From Patagioenas fasciata (taxonomy: Eukaryota; Chordata; Aves; Columbiformes; Columbidae): DNA of 64,000 nt. Position numbers and translations under genes: made by a program. The notes beneath the pieces are model-generated. The model was given only the letters and a program-made list of their open reading frames with translations, searched no databases and had not been told where the DNA came from. Numbering within the stretch: the first letter of the stretch is position 1; every line of letters begins with the position of its first letter. Positions 51,040-64,000 of this stretch are shown in pieces. The stretch lies in contig NC_092526.1 in assembly GCF_037038585.1 (NCBI RefSeq), positions 37,461,501 through 37,525,500 of the forward strand. Direction: 5' to 3'.

Positions 51040-51493
51040 AGGGGGCTCCGCGCAGCGGCGGAAAGCACCGGGGCCGCCGCCACAGAGGCCGAGGCGGAGC
51101 ACAGCCCGGGCAGCGGCGGGGAAGGCCGAGGTGAGGCGGCAAGTAACGGCGGGGGCGCATCCGCAGCGCGGGGATCTCCCGGTGCCCTTGACACGCTGTG
51201 CGGCGGGCCGGGGGCTGCTCGGCGGCGCCTCCAAGGTGACCCCCCCCGCCGGCCGTGCCCTCGGCCCCGGTGCCTCTGCGGGCGCTGGTAAACACGGCCC
51301 GGTTGTGGTGGAGCTGCCGCCCGGGATCGGTGGGTTAGTGGGTTGTGCTGGGCTGAGCTGTTTGTCACGGTAACCTTCACTGTGTTGCTTGTAAGGTGAC
51401 GTGTGTTTATATCAATTGTGGGTAGTTATAAAAAGAGAAACATATCAAGTGGCTTCTTATTTCTCCGCACGCATGCCTTTTTGCAACTGGTAT

Positions 51494-51963
51494 TGAAGAG
51501 AAGCTGCGGAATTAATGTATACTGTGATTAAGTTTTAAAAGACGTACCCATCATTAACTAATTGACAAGAGATCAATGCTTTCTGACCACCTGCAAAACG
51601 AGGGGATGTTTTTCAAGTTTTAGATCCTTCTGCATGACAAGAGGGAGAGAGAATATTTAAGCAATACATTGTTTAAAGGCAGAGTGCTTAGCTTATATTT
51701 AACTAATAATTAATAGACGTATTGTAAGTAAGAAACAAAACAATTACAACTAACATCAATTATTCCTTAGCACAGATGTGTGTCAAAATTTTCAAAAATT
51801 ATAATGCATCTGTAATAATTATGTGAGAATAAGCAACGCAAGAGCATCCAGACTTTGGAGCACTTATGGAGGATGATCCCCAGTGTTCCCCAGCACTGAT
51901 AGAATAAAGAATGCTGCTTAACAGTATAATTGACTCCGCTGTTAAGTTTATTTCTTTGTTTCA
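51494..51963 (+). mobile_element. Solo LTR of a class I (ERV1-like) endogenous retrovirus
   Basis: A 470-bp element begins TGAAGAGAAGC and ends TTTGTTTCA, flanked on both sides by GTAT (51490-51493 and 51964-51967), a 4-bp target-site duplication. An AATAAA signal is at 51903-51908. It is the same family as the solo LTR at 33394-33857 and in the opposite orientation. It lies in the presumed first intron of NDUFS1, in sense orientation. No internal viral sequence is present; it is a solo LTR fossil. Confidence 0.85.
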
Positions 51964-52048
51964 GTATAGAGGTTTTTATTCTGCCTGTTTAAAACCTGTC
52001 AGCAAACTGATAATACCTCGGTGCTGTTTTCTCTCTCACCAAAGCACG

Positions 52049-63065
<11,017 letters not shown>

Positions 63066-63292
63066 AGCCTGATCACACTGCAGCCACCTCCATCCAACTA
63101 TTTGTTGCAGTTAACCGCCGAGACTGATATATTTTTTTTCCAAAACCTATTTGCTAGGCTGTTGTATTTTTCTTCATTCACATTTTCTTATGTTGAAATA
63201 GTCCTGTAATATTATAGGACTGTTGTGTCTGAGAGAACATGCAGCACGCAATGTTCTGTACCCAGAGGCGGAGTACATAATGATTGTACACA

Positions 63293-63298
63293 AATAAA
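63293..63298 (+). terminator. NDUFS1: Poly(A) signal of NDUFS1
   Basis: AATAAA lies 228 bp behind the stop codon in an AT-rich 3'UTR. It is the first canonical signal after the coding region. Confidence 0.7.
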
Positions 63299-63309
63299 TT
63301 ATAATACTA

Positions 63310-64000
63310 ACCAACCGTTACCTATGTAATTCATACAGCTCACATTTCTTGCATGAAAAGAACTTGGTAAGCAACTCAGAGACAAGTCTACATGGCAAAA
63401 ATACTAGATTGTAACCTCTGTCCAGCATATCCAGGTATCCTAAGCACTGGCAAGAGTGTGAACGTGTTATTTATAATCCAGTTTTGGAGCAACTTGTCCC
63501 TCTTTTGAGTCAAAACACCACTGCTCTAGCAGAAACATAAAGATCTAAGAATAGCTTCTCTGTGCACTGATCTTTTTATAGCAAAGTGGGGGACGGGCTT
63601 GTGTGGGTTTTGTTGTTTTTTTTTAAAGCTTTAGTATTACTTTGGAACAGTGACTTTCTATTATGTTGGTTAATGTAAGTTTGTATATAATGTAGCTTTA
63701 GATTAATCCTTCCAGGAATCATATAAATGAGAACAGTATCATAAAGCCAACGCTTTCTTTAAAAAAAAATTAATTTTGCATGAGGAAATAATACTGAGTT
63801 GCATGAGAATGGTGCTCTTCTGGTGGTACAAAATGAAGACAACTATTTGCTTTATTCAAACATAATACTATGCATGTTAAGGAGACATCTGGAAATACTG
63901 CAGTGTATTTTTAATGTGGTAGTTCACAGGATTTCATAGTGTGTATGTCCACGTGTGTCCAAGTACAGCCCAAAAGCTTCCTGTTGTCCTTGTGGAATGC
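63310..64000. other. 3' flank of NDUFS1
   Basis: AT-rich non-coding sequence with no recognised gene. Further polyadenylation sites of NDUFS1 may lie here. By synteny the next gene to the right would be INO80D, but nothing of it is visible. Confidence 0.5.

Larger units (their letters stand above)
50500..51300. promoter_or_regulatory. CpG-rich bidirectional promoter EEF1B2 / NDUFS1
   Basis: CpG-dense region between the divergent EEF1B2 (start codon 50498) and NDUFS1. A strong plus-strand donor GCCGAG/GTGAGG with the exon ending at 51130 probably closes the non-coding first exon of NDUFS1; a second donor, GCG/GTAAGT, follows 50960. ETS-like GGAA cores are frequent. Five copies of CGGARATTGCCGA-type motif lie at 50850-51039. 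Open frames on both strands are compositional. Confidence 0.75.

Noticed and set aside
50720-51380. Long open frames on both strands (up to 191 codons) in the EEF1B2/NDUFS1 promoter
   Set aside because: Low-stop GC-rich composition, no domain, and they overlap each other on opposite strands.
33394-51963. The two LTR copies as the two ends of one large provirus
   Set aside because: They are in opposite orientation, have different target duplications, and enclose host genes only.

Overview
This window is vertebrate nuclear DNA and almost certainly avian. Its interspersed repeats are fragments of CR1, the dominant bird LINE. The four protein-coding genes are intron-split and read as bird-like orthologues of a conserved block: ZDBF2 (minus) - CMKLR2/GPR1 (plus) - EEF1B2 (minus) - NDUFS1 (plus). 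This is the human 2q33 order NDUFS1-EEF1B2-GPR1-ZDBF2 read from the other strand, with all relative orientations kept. The species cannot be fixed from the sequence alone.

Layout. 1-4.6 kb is AT-rich 3' flank of ZDBF2. 4.6-14.5 kb holds the five coding exons of ZDBF2, whose 5' end lies in a CpG-rich promoter at about 18.1-18.7 kb. Its second-largest intron carries a 2.2 kb internally deleted CR1 that keeps the ORF1 esterase region. 18.9-42.7 kb is a gene-poor spacer with CR1 pieces, one solo LTR and no recognisable gene. 42.7-43.8 kb is the single coding exon of the chemerin receptor CMKLR2 (GPR1). 46.9-50.5 kb is EEF1B2, six coding exons with a TATA box and a 5'TOP-like start; its introns host the box C/D snoRNA SNORD51 and an H/ACA snoRNA consistent with SNORA41. 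50.5-51.3 kb is a CpG-rich bidirectional promoter between EEF1B2 and NDUFS1, with a striking cluster of five copies of a 13-bp motif. 52.0-63.1 kb is NDUFS1, 18 coding exons that join in frame into a 728-residue complex I subunit with all iron-sulphur ligands present.

All exon junctions given below were checked by phase and GT/AG signals; the three multi-exon genes join to complete reading frames of 1059 (ZDBF2), 224 (EEF1B2) and 728 (NDUFS1) residues.

The genes do not form one pathway: NDUFS1 serves mitochondrial respiration, EEF1B2 translation elongation, CMKLR2 chemerin binding, and ZDBF2 is a poorly understood zinc-finger protein that is imprinted in mammals. The most notable points are: the compact bird ZDBF2 with one copy of a unit that is multiplied in mammals; the canonical DRY motif in bird CMKLR2; two solo LTRs with clean 4-bp target duplications, one only 85 bp upstream of the NDUFS1 start codon; and the promoter motif cluster. 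I saw no CRISPR, operon or other prokaryotic feature, and no convincing wholly new system.
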